Notes: generated from the letters alone by a model not told the origin. DNA of 64,000 bases from Myxococcales bacterium (GCA_016717005.1 JADJUF010000001.1:1364001-1428000); one strand, 5' to 3'. Positions 28,598-37,120 are shown, counted from the first letter of the stretch. Program-made: numbers and translations.

Positions 28598-29808
28598 GTC
28601 GCGCTCCCCTGGGGCTCGGCCCCGGCCAGCGGGCCCAGCACCTGGGCCGCGTCTCCATCGAACAACCACGCCTCCTGCCGCTCGAGGCCCTGACGGGCCA
28701 CGATCACGTCGAACAGCGGCAACCCCAGCTCGGCCGGGGTCTGGGTCAGGTCGACGTCGCCGTCGCGGCCGATCGACGACGCGATCTCGACCACCCGGTG
28801 GCTGCGGCAGGTCGGGCACGCGGCCTCGGACTCGCGCACCGCGCCCAGGACCGCGCGCCCGGGCGTCGCGGTCCCGCAGCTCGGGCACGACAGCCGCACG
28901 ATCACGTCGCGCGACAGGTCGAGCACGGCGCCGGCGCCGAGCGTCGCCTCGGCCCGATCGAGCAGCGCCGCCAGCGTGACGTCGGCGCTGCCGAGCCCGA
29001 GCCGGACCAGCGGGCCCAGGTGCTCGTGGCCGGGGCAGTCGGGCCGGCGCGGGTACGTGACCCGGCTCACCTCGCTCGACAGGCCGTCGATGTGCAGGCC
29101 GGCGCCGGTCAAGGTCGGCTGGTCGTGGACCAGCTTGATCGCCTCCTCGACCTCCATCGCGCCGATGATCGACGCGGCCACCGCCGAGGTCGGGACGTGG
29201 CCGCGCGCGACCGCGGCGCGGGCCAGGAGCGCGCACGACCGCCGCTCGGCCAGCAGCCGGCGATCGGTGGCGTTCATCGTGCACTCGTAGCAGGCGCCCT
29301 GATCGGGCCGGAACACCCGGACCACGCCGGCGAGCCCCTCGATCGCGCCGTCGACCCAGGGCGTGCCGGTGCGCGCGCACGCGCTGTTGATGAAGACACG
29401 CGCCTCGCGGTTGTCGACCGCGCCGATCACCACGTCGGCCCACGCGAACACGCCGAGGCCGGCGGCCGCGAGCACGTTGGCGTCGATCGCGTGCGCGCGC
29501 ACGTCGGGGTTCAGGTCGCGCATCTGCCGCACCGCGACCGTCGCCTTGGGCTGGCCCTCGTCGGCCGCGCGGAACAGCACGCTGCGCGACAGGTTCGAGC
29601 GCTCGATGAGATCGGGATCGTAGACCAGCGTGTCCCCGCTGCCGATCAGCGCCAGCAGCTTGAGGATCTCGTTGCCGAGCGCGCCGGCGCCGACCACCAG
29701 GATGCGCGTCCGCGCCACGCGCGCCTGATCCCACCAGGTGATCAGCGTCTGGCGGTGGTAGCGATCGTTGCGCGCCTGATCGGCGAGCGCGTCGGCGGAG
29801 ATGCGCAC
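28594..29808 (-). CDS. E1-like ubiquitin-activating enzyme (ThiF/MoeB/UBA family)
   Basis: 404 residues from GTG 29808, one base after the Ubl stop. The Rossmann ATP site is GAGALG (40-45). Other conserved ThiF/UBA elements are YDPDLIERSNLSRS (D64, D66, R70, N72, R75) and GAVDNREAR (130-137). The crossover region carries C173/C176 (zinc pair) and C192 (RRSCALLAR), the best candidate for the thioester cysteine, followed by VPTSAVAASIIGAMEVEEAIKL. C308/C311 and C331/C334 (CPSC, CPTC) form a second zinc ribbon. E1 enzymes adenylate the C-terminus of a Ubl and pass it to E2. The adjacent Ubl and the E2 at the operon end support that role rather than thiamin or molybdopterin synthesis. Confidence 0.93.
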   Translation of the reverse strand: MRISADALADQARNDRYHRQTLITWWDQARVARTRILVVGAGALGNEILKLLALIGSGDTLVYDPDLIERSNLSRSVLFRAADEGQPKATVAVRQMRDLNPDVRAHAIDANVLAAAGLGVFAWADVVIGAVDNREARVFINSACARTGTPWVDGAIEGLAGVVRVFRPDQGACYECTMNATDRRLLAERRSCALLARAAVARGHVPTSAVAASIIGAMEVEEAIKLVHDQPTLTGAGLHIDGLSSEVSRVTYPRRPDCPGHEHLGPLVRLGLGSADVTLAALLDRAEATLGAGAVLDLSRDVIVRLSCPSCGTATPGRAVLGAVRESEAACPTCRSHRVVEIASSIGRDGDVDLTQTPAELGLPLFDVIVARQGLERQEAWLFDGDAAQVLGPLAGAEPQGSAT

Positions 29809-29809
29809 G

Positions 29810-30085
29810 TCAGGCCGCGCCGGCCGTGATCTCGGGCTGGATCCGGACGATGTCGCCGGACGCGACCTGCTGACCGGCGAGGGTCTGCTCGTCGAGGAGC
29901 TGCACCCCGAGGCGCCGGTGGTGGAACTTGTAGCTCATCAGCTGGCCATCCGGCGCGTGCTTCGGCAGGTGCAGCTTGTCGGCCAGCACCATCAAGATCC
30001 GCTCGACGGCGACATCGTCGGGCACCTCGACGTTCAAGCGTCGGTTGCCGGTCGCGTCCCATACTTCCAGGCTGATATCACCCAC
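29810..30085 (-). CDS. Ubiquitin-like protein (YukD/EsaB-like beta-grasp)
   Basis: 91 residues from GTG 30085, with CCTCCC on the plus strand at 30094-30099 giving a GGGAGG ribosome-binding site. The pattern is a beta-grasp: ISLEVWDATGNRRLNVEV (hairpin), a helix VAVERILMVLADKLHLP, then GQLMSYKFHHRRLGVQLL and ASGDIVRIQPEI. The closest familiar fold is the YukD type of small Ubl. The C-terminus is EITAGAA, with no di-glycine. The tail would have to be conjugated through another residue, be trimmed, or the Ubl may act non-covalently. First gene of the nine-gene operon and the probable modifier for the E1, E2 and JAMM proteins. Confidence 0.83.
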   Translation of the reverse strand: MGDISLEVWDATGNRRLNVEVPDDVAVERILMVLADKLHLPKHAPDGQLMSYKFHHRRLGVQLLDEQTLAGQQVASGDIVRIQPEITAGAA

Positions 30086-30371
30086 GACGTGTACCTCCCG
30101 ACCCCGTTGTTCTCGAAATCCGACGCATTTGTCTAGCGGTGACTGCGACCACCCGCAAGATAATTTCCGACGCGCCCCGTACCTTCACGCAACTGGCCGA
30201 TCTCAATGGCGCGCGGCGGTCGGCGCAGGCACCAGCGACGCCGATCTCGATCGGCCCAACCTTCGCCCGGCGCTTGGGCCGCTGTCCCCGCGGCCCCCGA
30301 CCGATCGCGCAGGGGACGAACCTACCCAAGCGCACTGGTCTTGGCCCCACGACGACTTACAATCGACCGCA
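30086..30371. promoter_or_regulatory. Divergent promoter region between the Ubl operon and the PilZ gene
   Basis: 286 bp without a gene. On the minus strand TTGCGG (30158-30153), a 17-bp spacer and TAGACA (30135-30130) form a plausible sigma-70-type promoter for the Ubl operon, with a leader of about 38 bases. On the plus strand TACAAT (30358-30363) lies 8 bases before the PilZ start and may be a -10 for a nearly leaderless mRNA; no good -35 matches it. The stretch is richer in A and T than its surroundings (for example AAGATAATTTCC), as expected for a promoter. Confidence 0.5.
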
Positions 30372-30674
30372 GTGAGCGAGAACCGTCGCACCGCAACCCG
30401 TCACCCGGTCGACCTCCCCTGCGCCCTGCGCGAGGGCGCGATGCCCGAGGTCCGGATCAACAACCTGTCGGTGGGTGGCGCGCTGATCGTCCATCCCAAG
30501 CTGCCGATGGGCCATCGGCTCCACCTCTCCTTCCGCGTCCCGGCGGTGCCCGATCAAGAGATCAGCATCGGCGCGGTCGTGCGCTGGTGCACCGACCACG
30601 AGGTCGGGGTGCAGTTCGACGGCCTGCGGCCCAAGGACGTATGGGCGCTGTCCAAGTACTTCGAGTCGCTGTAG
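30372..30674 (+). CDS. PilZ domain protein
   Basis: 100 residues from GTG 30372 (VSENRRTATRHPVDLPCAL). The N-terminal RR..TRHPVDLPC segment matches the RxxxR c-di-GMP loop position. NNLSVGGALIV is a variant of the D/NxSxxG motif, and the remaining beta-strands (LSFRVPAVPDQEISIGAVVRW, EVGVQFDGL) complete a single PilZ barrel. Such proteins bind cyclic di-GMP and adjust motility or polysaccharide output. Asn replaces the usual Asp before LS, which may weaken binding. It overlaps the next gene by 34 bp. Confidence 0.82.
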   Translation: MSENRRTATRHPVDLPCALREGAMPEVRINNLSVGGALIVHPKLPMGHRLHLSFRVPAVPDQEISIGAVVRWCTDHEVGVQFDGLRPKDVWALSKYFESL

Positions 30675-31795
30675 CCGTCGCGATCGCGGCGGTCGCGGCG
30701 CCGGCCGTGGCCGCGCCGGTGATCGCGGTGGTCGACGCGCGCGGCGGCGGCGGCGGGCAGGCACCAGCGGCGGCGCTGGCCGCGGCGCTGACCGCGGCCG
30801 GGCTCGCGCAACCTACCGGCGACGTCGCCGCGGCGCTGTCGGGGCGCGACGACGACGACCTCGCGCTCGACGCCGCGCTGGCCGAGGCCAGCGACGGGTT
30901 CGGGCAGCTCGACTGCGGCCGCGCGCGGCCCTGGGCCGAGACCGCGGCGACGCTGGTGGCCGGCCGCCGCGCCGCCGGGCTCGACGACGCCGACCGCGGG
31001 GTCCGGGCCTGGACCTACCTGCTCCTGTGCGCGGATCGCGACGGTGATCGCCCGGCCGCGCGCCACGCCGCCGATCGCGTGCGGGCGCTCGGCGGCAGCG
31101 CCGCGGTCACCGCCGACGTCTGGGCCCGCTACCCCGACATCGACGCGACGATCGATCGGGACATCGTCGTCGTGACCGTGACCGGCCCCGCGGGCGCGGT
31201 CGCGACCCTCGACGATCGATCGATCGGACCGGTGCCGGCCACCGCGTTCGCGCACGCCGGCCGCCACCTGGTGGCGATCGCCGCCGGCGACGTGCGCGGC
31301 GCGACCTGGGCCACCGTGCAGGGCAAGCCGCTGACGATCGCGGTCGAGGCGCGGGCGGGCCGCCCGTCGACGCTGGCGCCGCTGACCGGGGCCGTGCGCC
31401 AGGCCCGGACCGCGGGCGTCGACGCGAGGGCGGCCGCCGCGATCGCCGCCGCGGCCAGGGTCGAGCTGATCGCCGCGATCGTCGACGGTGACCGGATCGA
31501 GCTGTGGCAGCGGCAGGCGACCGCGACCGTCGCGATCGCGACCGGCGACGTCGACGCGGTGGTCGCGGCCGCGCAGGCCGCCTACGCCGCGGCCCACGAG
31601 CGCGCGCCCGACCCCGACCGGCCGCTCCTGCGCGACCCGCCCAAGCTGCCGAACCACGGCAAGCGCGCCGAGCTCGAGCCCACGCGCTGGTGGGTCTACG
31701 CCGCGATCGGCGGCGCGCTCGTCGCCGGGGCCGTCGCGATCTACGCCGCCGACGCCGGCGACGACCACCAGCGCTTCGAGCTGACGTTCCCATGA
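30641..31795 (+). CDS. Secreted/membrane protein with PEGA-like segment, function unknown
   Basis: 384 residues if ATG 30641 is used. This start gives a signal peptide (MGAVQVLRVAVAVAIAAVAA) and overlaps the PilZ gene by 34 bp. The middle part has a beta-rich PEGA-like stretch (VVVTVTGPAGAVATLDDRSIG, then GRHLVAIAAGD). One membrane helix lies near the C-terminus (WWVYAAIGGALVAGAVAIYAA). The rest is Ala-rich and helical. I do not recognise the family. It is followed by a coupled peptidase gene (ATGA overlap) and may be its envelope partner. Confidence 0.55.
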   Translation: MGAVQVLRVAVAVAIAAVAAPAVAAPVIAVVDARGGGGGQAPAAALAAALTAAGLAQPTGDVAAALSGRDDDDLALDAALAEASDGFGQLDCGRARPWAETAATLVAGRRAAGLDDADRGVRAWTYLLLCADRDGDRPAARHAADRVRALGGSAAVTADVWARYPDIDATIDRDIVVVTVTGPAGAVATLDDRSIGPVPATAFAHAGRHLVAIAAGDVRGATWATVQGKPLTIAVEARAGRPSTLAPLTGAVRQARTAGVDARAAAAIAAAARVELIAAIVDGDRIELWQRQATATVAIATGDVDAVVAAAQAAYAAAHERAPDPDRPLLRDPPKLPNHGKRAELEPTRWWVYAAIGGALVAGAVAIYAADAGDDHQRFELTFP

Positions 31796-32850
31796 CGTGG
31801 CCCCGCGCGATCGCCGCGCTGGTGCTCGCGCTCGGCGTCGTGCTGGGCGCGCGCGGCGCCGGCGCGACGCCGCGGCTGCCGATCACGATCGAGCGCTCGC
31901 CGATCGTCGTGCGGGCCGAGGCCGGCCTCGAGCGGGCCGCGGCCCGGGCCGCCGACCGCGCCGAGCGCTCGCTCGCCAAGATCCAGGATGACCTGTCCGA
32001 CCTGCCGCGCCCGACGACGATCGAGATCCGGATCGTCGCCGACAGCGCCGATCTCGCCGGGGCGGCCCCGCCCGGCCGCGGCGCCCCGCGCTGGGCCGCG
32101 GGCGTCGCCTACCCCGACGTGGGCGTGCTGGTGCTCGCGGTCGGGCGCGGCGGCGCGCGCCACGATCTCGACAAGACGCTCGATCACGAGCTCGCGCACC
32201 TCGCGCTGGGCGCCGCGGTGCCCCGGGCACCGCGCTGGCTGCACGAAGGCTTCGCGTGGCAGCACGCCGAGGATCTCGACTTCGCGCGGATCGAGACCCT
32301 GGCCGGCATGGCGTGGTTCGGCTCGGTGATCCCGCTCGAGGAGCTCGAGTGGCGCTTCCCCGCGGCCGAGGCGCCGGCGTCGCGCGCCTACGCCGAGAGC
32401 TACGACCTCGTCGGCTACCTCGCCCACCGCGGCCGCTACGTCGAGCGCGACGACGACGGCGATCGCTACCCGTTCCAGGAGTTCCTGCGCGCGCTGGGCC
32501 AGGGCAAGTCGCTCGACGAGGCCGCGGTGTTCGGCTTCGGCGTGCCGATGGACGAGCTGTTCCACGAGTGGAAGTCCGACCTGTCGCGGCGCTACCTGCT
32601 GGTCCCGGCGACGGTGTTCGCGACCGCGATCTGGCTGTTCGCCGCGCTGCTGTTGATCCTCGGCTACTGGCGGCGTCGGCGTCGCGCCCGCGCGACCCTG
32701 GCCCGCTGGGCCGACGCCGACGCCGCCAGCGACGCGGCCCGCGTGCACGCGCCGCCCGCCGCCCCGGCCTGGGCCGAGCCCGATCCGCTGGCCGAGGCCG
32801 ATCCGCTCGACGATCCGCCCGAGCCCGAGCCGCCGCGCTGGATGAACTGA
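31792..32850 (+). CDS. Membrane-associated HELAH metallopeptidase (peptidase MA-like)
   Basis: 352 residues; its ATG overlaps the preceding stop. The signal peptide is MTWPRAIAALVLALGVVLGARG. The zinc motif HELAH lies in KTLDHELAHLALGAAV, followed by PRWLHEGFAWQHAED, where the Glu of HEGFA is the third ligand, as in MA-like gluzincins. A membrane helix (about 270-290: VFATAIWLFAALLLILGYW) is followed by an Arg-rich cytoplasmic tail and an acidic/Pro C-terminus (EADPLDDPPEPEPPRWMN). The catalytic domain is predicted to face the periplasm. The gene ends a three-gene set with PilZ and the unknown secreted protein. It is convergent with the WD40 kinase gene; the 49-bp gap holds a 14-bp direct repeat (TGATCGCGGAGCCG twice). 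Confidence 0.78.
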   Translation: MTWPRAIAALVLALGVVLGARGAGATPRLPITIERSPIVVRAEAGLERAAARAADRAERSLAKIQDDLSDLPRPTTIEIRIVADSADLAGAAPPGRGAPRWAAGVAYPDVGVLVLAVGRGGARHDLDKTLDHELAHLALGAAVPRAPRWLHEGFAWQHAEDLDFARIETLAGMAWFGSVIPLEELEWRFPAAEAPASRAYAESYDLVGYLAHRGRYVERDDDGDRYPFQEFLRALGQGKSLDEAAVFGFGVPMDELFHEWKSDLSRRYLLVPATVFATAIWLFAALLLILGYWRRRRRARATLARWADADAASDAARVHAPPAAPAWAEPDPLAEADPLDDPPEPEPPRWMN

Positions 32851-32899
32851 TCGCGGAGCCGTGATCGCGGAGCCGAGGGTTCGCCCGGGCGGATCCCGA

Positions 32900-35794
32900 T
32901 CATCGGGGCTCGGCGCACAGCGCGAGGAGGCGCCCGACGCCGTCCCAGCCGGCGGACGCGAGCGTGCAGTCGTCGGGCGCGAACGCGACCGCCGCGGCCC
33001 GGCCGGCGTGGGCCCGCACCACCAACCGCCGCGCGCGCGTGCGGACGTCCCAGATCTCGAGCGTGCCGTCGAGGCGCGCCAGCGCCAGCCGGTCGCCGCG
33101 GCGATCGAGCGCGCCGTCGAGGATGGCCGCGCCGGGCGTGACCAGCCGGCCGCGCGCCCCGTCGTCGGCGGCCGACCGCAGCTCGACCGCGCCGTCGTGA
33201 TCGATCAGCGCCAGCACCTGGCCATCGCCGGACAGCGCGACCGCGCTGGCGCCGACCGCCGGCCGCCGCGCCTGCAGGGCGTCGCCGTCGAAGCGCGCCA
33301 GGGCGCCGTCGGTGAACAGCAGGTAGCCCGGGCCGCCGACCCGCGGCGTGGCCACGTCGAGGACCGGCTCGGCGGTGTCCATCAGGTCGTGCGTCCGCTG
33401 CGCCTCGATCGCCCACGCCTCGACGGTGTGGCCGTAGCCGAACAGCACGACGCGATCGATGGACGCGTAGATCAGCCGGCGCACCCGGAGCGACGCGGTC
33501 TGCCAGGGGCCGGGCCGCTCGACGCCGGTCGCCGGCTCGACCAGCCGCAGGCCACCGTCGCCGGCGATCCCCACGGCCAGCAGCTGGTCGTCGGGCGCGA
33601 ACGCGAGCGACTTGACCGTCTGCCCGGCGAAGACCCGCTGCCACCGTCGCCCGGTCGCCGGCTCGACCACGTGGACGCCGGTGCCGCCGAACGCGACCCA
33701 GCGGCCGTCGCCCGACCACGCGACCGACGCCAGCCCGTGGTCGTCGATCACGCGATGGATCCGACCGCCCGCCGCCGGCTCCCAGGCGACCAGCGCCCCG
33801 GCGCCGAACGCGACGACGTGGCCGTCGACGAACGTGGCGTCGGTGGCCTGGTCGCGCGCCGCCACGTGCAGCCAGGTGGCGAGGCCGGGCCGCCACAGCG
33901 CGACGCCGTCGGCGCCGACCACGATCACGTCGCCGTCAGGCGTCGCCTCGAGCCGGACCACGGCGCCGACCGGCGCCGGGCCCGAGCGGACGATCGTCCC
34001 CGCCGGCAGCGCGACCAGCGCGACCTGACCGTCGGCGCTGCCGATCACCAGATCGTCACCGACCGCGACGCCCGCGGTGGCCGCCGGCATCCGCCGGACC
34101 AGGTCCGGCGCGAGCGTGCGCACGACCCGATCATCACCGAGGAGCGCCAGCGACCCGTCGCCGCACCAGGCGACGGCGCCGGGCGCGCCGTCGCCCGCCG
34201 ACCGCGCGGCCAGCAGCCGCACCGGATCGCCCGGCGCGCACGGCTGCACCTCGCGGGCGCGGCCGTCGCGGTCGATCGCCAGGTACGCCCCGGCGTTGCC
34301 GGCGATCACCCAGCGCCCGACGGCGTCGAGCGTGACCGGCCCGCCGCCGGCCTCGTACCGGCCGACCACCGTGAACGCGCGATCGTAGCGCACCACGTGA
34401 TGGCCGCGCGAGCCCGCGGCGATCACCACGGCGCCGCCGGCGTCGAGGAAGCGCGCGCGCGTGACCTCGTCCGGCGCCAGGTCGAGCACCGTGCGCGCGC
34501 CGCGATCGAGCAGCACGATCGCGCCCGCCGCCAGGCACAGCCGGGCGCCGTCGGCACGGACGTCGAGCGTCGCGCACCCGTCCTCGTCGGCCAGCCGCCG
34601 CACGATCATCCGCGGCGCGGCGCGGAACGTCGCCTCGATCCCGGCGGCCGCGGCGGCCGCGCCCAGCTCGCGCGCCTGGGCGGCGAGCGCCAGCGCCTCG
34701 TCGCGGCGCTCGGCCACGACCGCGTCGAAGGCCCGGGCCACCACCATCGTGCGCAGCGCGGCGCGGGCCTCGGCCCGCGATCGCCGGGCCTCGGTCGCGC
34801 GGCGCTCGGCCAGCGAGCCGAGGACCACGGCCACCGTCGTCACCGCGACCAGGCCGGCCGCGCCCGCCACCAGGCCCGCCGGGTGCCGGCGGGCCAGCCG
34901 CGCGCCCCGGTCCCACAGCCGATCGCGGTGGGCCGCGAGCGGCGTGCCGTCGAGGAACGCCGAGAGATCGCGGGCGAGCGCGGCGGCGTCGGGGTAGCGC
35001 TCGGCCGGCGCCGGCGCCAGCGCGCGGGCCAGGAGCGAGCGCAGCTCGCGCGGCACCCGCCGGGGGATCGCCGCGGCGTCGGGCGCCCCACCGACCAGCA
35101 CCAGGTGCAAGAGCGCGCCGAGGCTCCAGACGTCGGCGGTCGGCCCGGCCGGCTCACCGCGCGCGAGCTCGGGCGCGCGGTAACCCGGCGTCCCGCACAC
35201 CCCGCCGCGCGCGGCCTCGACGACGGTCGCGGCCAGCCCCCAGTCCATCACCACCACCTCGCCGTGCGCGCCGACGCGGACGTTGCGCGACGACAGATCG
35301 CGGTGGACCACGCCGCGGGCGTGGGCGTAGGCGATCGCCTGCGCGCACTGGAGCACCGCGCGCACCAGCGGCGTCGGGTTGCGCCGCGCCGACGCCGCGG
35401 CCGCGACCTCGGCGAGGCTCTGGCCATGGACCACGCGCATCGCGTAGAAGCGCCCGCCGTCGGGATCGATCCCGGCGTCGAGCACCGCGACGATGCCCGG
35501 GTGATCGAGCCCCGCGGTGACCCGGGCCTCGCGCAGGAGCGCGGCCTCGGCCGCCGCGTCGCCGTCCTGACGGACCTGCTTGAGCGCGACCTCGCGCGCG
35601 AGCAGCCGATCGTAGGCGACGCGCACCCGGCCCATGGCCCCGACCCCGAGCTCGCCGCCGAGGCGGTAGCGCGGCCCGTCGAGCGCGACGTCCTCGCCGC
35701 CGGCCTCGTCGGCGACGGCCACGCCGTCGCTGCGCGGCCCCACCCACTCCGACTCGAACCGCGCCGGCCCGTCCGCCGGCTCACCCGCGGTCAT
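32900..35794 (-). CDS. Ser/Thr protein kinase with C-terminal WD40-like beta-propeller
   Basis: 964 residues. Kinase domain about 42-300: glycine loop LGVGAMGRVRVAYD, VALKQV (ATP lysine), HRDLSSRNVRV (catalytic loop), MDWGLA in place of DFG, CGTPGYRAPELARG (activation/APE). One membrane helix lies near 320-340 (GLVAGAAGLVAVTTVAVVLGS), then a helical stalk, then about 560 residues of WD/propeller-like repeats (VAWSGDGRWVAFGG, SLAFAPDDQLLAVG, VALSGDGQVLALID, AVAFAPDDCTLASAGWDG). A signal is probably sensed or scaffolded by the propeller. DWG instead of DFG is seen in some active myxobacterial kinases. It overlaps by 14 bp the FHA-like/winged-helix gene, a likely phospho-partner. Confidence 0.93.
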   Translation of the reverse strand: MTAGEPADGPARFESEWVGPRSDGVAVADEAGGEDVALDGPRYRLGGELGVGAMGRVRVAYDRLLAREVALKQVRQDGDAAAEAALLREARVTAGLDHPGIVAVLDAGIDPDGGRFYAMRVVHGQSLAEVAAAASARRNPTPLVRAVLQCAQAIAYAHARGVVHRDLSSRNVRVGAHGEVVVMDWGLAATVVEAARGGVCGTPGYRAPELARGEPAGPTADVWSLGALLHLVLVGGAPDAAAIPRRVPRELRSLLARALAPAPAERYPDAAALARDLSAFLDGTPLAAHRDRLWDRGARLARRHPAGLVAGAAGLVAVTTVAVVLGSLAERRATEARRSRAEARAALRTMVVARAFDAVVAERRDEALALAAQARELGAAAAAAGIEATFRAAPRMIVRRLADEDGCATLDVRADGARLCLAAGAIVLLDRGARTVLDLAPDEVTRARFLDAGGAVVIAAGSRGHHVVRYDRAFTVVGRYEAGGGPVTLDAVGRWVIAGNAGAYLAIDRDGRAREVQPCAPGDPVRLLAARSAGDGAPGAVAWCGDGSLALLGDDRVVRTLAPDLVRRMPAATAGVAVGDDLVIGSADGQVALVALPAGTIVRSGPAPVGAVVRLEATPDGDVIVVGADGVALWRPGLATWLHVAARDQATDATFVDGHVVAFGAGALVAWEPAAGGRIHRVIDDHGLASVAWSGDGRWVAFGGTGVHVVEPATGRRWQRVFAGQTVKSLAFAPDDQLLAVGIAGDGGLRLVEPATGVERPGPWQTASLRVRRLIYASIDRVVLFGYGHTVEAWAIEAQRTHDLMDTAEPVLDVATPRVGGPGYLLFTDGALARFDGDALQARRPAVGASAVALSGDGQVLALIDHDGAVELRSAADDGARGRLVTPGAAILDGALDRRGDRLALARLDGTLEIWDVRTRARRLVVRAHAGRAAAVAFAPDDCTLASAGWDGVGRLLALCAEPR

Positions 35795-36680
35795 CGGCGA
35801 CGTCTCCTGGGTACAGCAGGAGCTCGATCCAGCCGTTGCGATGCGACGTGACCAGGTCGCGGCGGATCCCGGCGCTCGCGAGCAGCCGCCGGGTCTTCAT
35901 CAGCGTGATGTCGAGGCGGTGGCGCAGCGTGCTCGGATCGACGTCCTCGTGCCACAGCTCGGCGGCGAGCGTCTCCCAGCGGACCGGGCCGCCGAGCGCC
36001 AGCAGCTCGGCGATCAGCCGCGCCGGGCGTCCGCCCAGCACGCACGGCTGGGGCGCGCCCTCGCGCCAGACCTGGACGCTCTCGAACGCGCTGATGATGC
36101 GCAGGCGATCGCTGTTGCGGAGCGGCACGGTCTCGACCGCCGCGGCCTCGACCGCCGCGACCGCGATCGCCCGGAACCCGACGCCGTCGACGGTCACGGT
36201 CGCGCCGGCCCGCAGCGGGCGCGCGCTGCCCTTGCCCACGCGCACGCGCCAGGCCAGGCCGTCGCTCCAGACCAGCGCCGCCGCCTCCGACACGTAGCCG
36301 ATGACCAGGTGCGGCGCGGGCCGGGTCACCACCGAGGTCACGCCGAGGAGCACCTGCCGGGCCACGCCGTCGGCCTCGAGCGCCAGCACCTCCTGCGGCA
36401 GCGTCACCGTCACGACCTCGACCACGACCTCGGGCGCCAGCTCGATCTGCTGCCCGGCGCGCAGCTCGAGCCGCGGCGTGTCGCGTCCTTCGCAGCGGAT
36501 CCGGCCGCGCAGCGCGAGCAACACCAGCTGGCTGCCGCGCAGGCTGACGTACCCGTGCACCTCGGACACCCGGCCGTCGTCGATGCGGACGTCGACGGTG
36601 TACGACCGCCCCAGCACCGCGCCCGGCGCGGCCACGACGACCGCGCCGTCGGGCAGGCGCAGGTGGGCGCAGGGCAGCAT
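35781..36680 (-). CDS. FHA-like plus C-terminal winged-helix protein
   Basis: 299 residues from ATG 36680. Residues 1-~75 look FHA-like (GAVLGRSYTVDVRIDDGRVSEVHGYVSLRG, with the GR...I and S..H pattern). A ~100-residue region of uncertain fold follows. The C-terminus (LGGRPARLIAELLALGGPVRWETLAAELW, then DPSTLRHRLDITLMKTRRLLASAGIRRDLV) resembles the winged-helix DNA-binding module of SARP/OmpR-like regulators. It may be a phosphothreonine-responsive transcription factor controlled by the overlapping kinase gene (inference). There is no signal peptide or membrane helix. Confidence 0.65.
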   Translation of the reverse strand: MLPCAHLRLPDGAVVVAAPGAVLGRSYTVDVRIDDGRVSEVHGYVSLRGSQLVLLALRGRIRCEGRDTPRLELRAGQQIELAPEVVVEVVTVTLPQEVLALEADGVARQVLLGVTSVVTRPAPHLVIGYVSEAAALVWSDGLAWRVRVGKGSARPLRAGATVTVDGVGFRAIAVAAVEAAAVETVPLRNSDRLRIISAFESVQVWREGAPQPCVLGGRPARLIAELLALGGPVRWETLAAELWHEDVDPSTLRHRLDITLMKTRRLLASAGIRRDLVTSHRNGWIELLLYPGDVADDRG

Positions 36681-36797
36681 CGACCGAGGATGGCCGCTCG
36701 GCGCGAACCGATCAACCGCGCGCGGGCGACCGCCGCGCCCACGCCGACCGCGGGGGAGCGATCCCGTTCACCCCGCGCCGGTCGTCCCAGGCCATGA

Positions 36798-37120
36798 TCA
36801 CGGCGTCGTCGACGACGCGTCGAAGGCGCGCTGGAGCAGCCCGGCGTTGATGACCTGATCGCTGTTGGCGGTGTTGCTCATGACCACGGTCGCGTAGCCG
36901 TTGGGGAACGTCATCCACTGGTTCGACACGCCGCACGGGCCGCTCCCGTCGTTGCCGCCGCCGCCGCCGTGCTCGTCGTAGCGGCCGCGGGTAGCGACGA
37001 CCCGGTTCATCCCGAGCTCGTAGCTGTTGCCGCCGCGCCGGGCCAGGATCGTCATCGTCGCCGGGGTCAGGATCCGACCGTGCCACAGCGCGTCCTGGAA
37101 GCGCGCGTACGCCCACGGCC
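36798..37120 (-). pseudogene. Remnant of a serine beta-lactamase-like hydrolase (C-terminal end only)
   Basis: The minus-strand frame reads WAYARFQDALWHGRILTPATMTIL, GNSYELGMNRV, DEHGGGGGNDG and WMTFPNGYATVVMSN, then stops at 36798. This is the C-terminal third of class C/EstB-type serine hydrolases, where YGLG.., GH.G and vvvLsN are conserved. The N-terminal part with SxxK and YxN is missing; upstream bases to 37223 have no homology. It looks like a truncated gene after a deletion or replacement by the divergent stress-protein gene. The bases between 36681 and 36797 hold nothing recognisable. Confidence 0.65.

Noticed and set aside
29810..30085. YukD-like Ubl as part of a type VII secretion locus
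   Set aside because: No EccC-type ATPase or WXG100 protein nearby; E1, E2 and JAMM genes fit conjugation.
36671..36690. CTCGGTCGATG shared upstream of genes starting at 36680 and 41174
   Set aside because: Only 9-11 bases in a GC-rich genome; could be chance.
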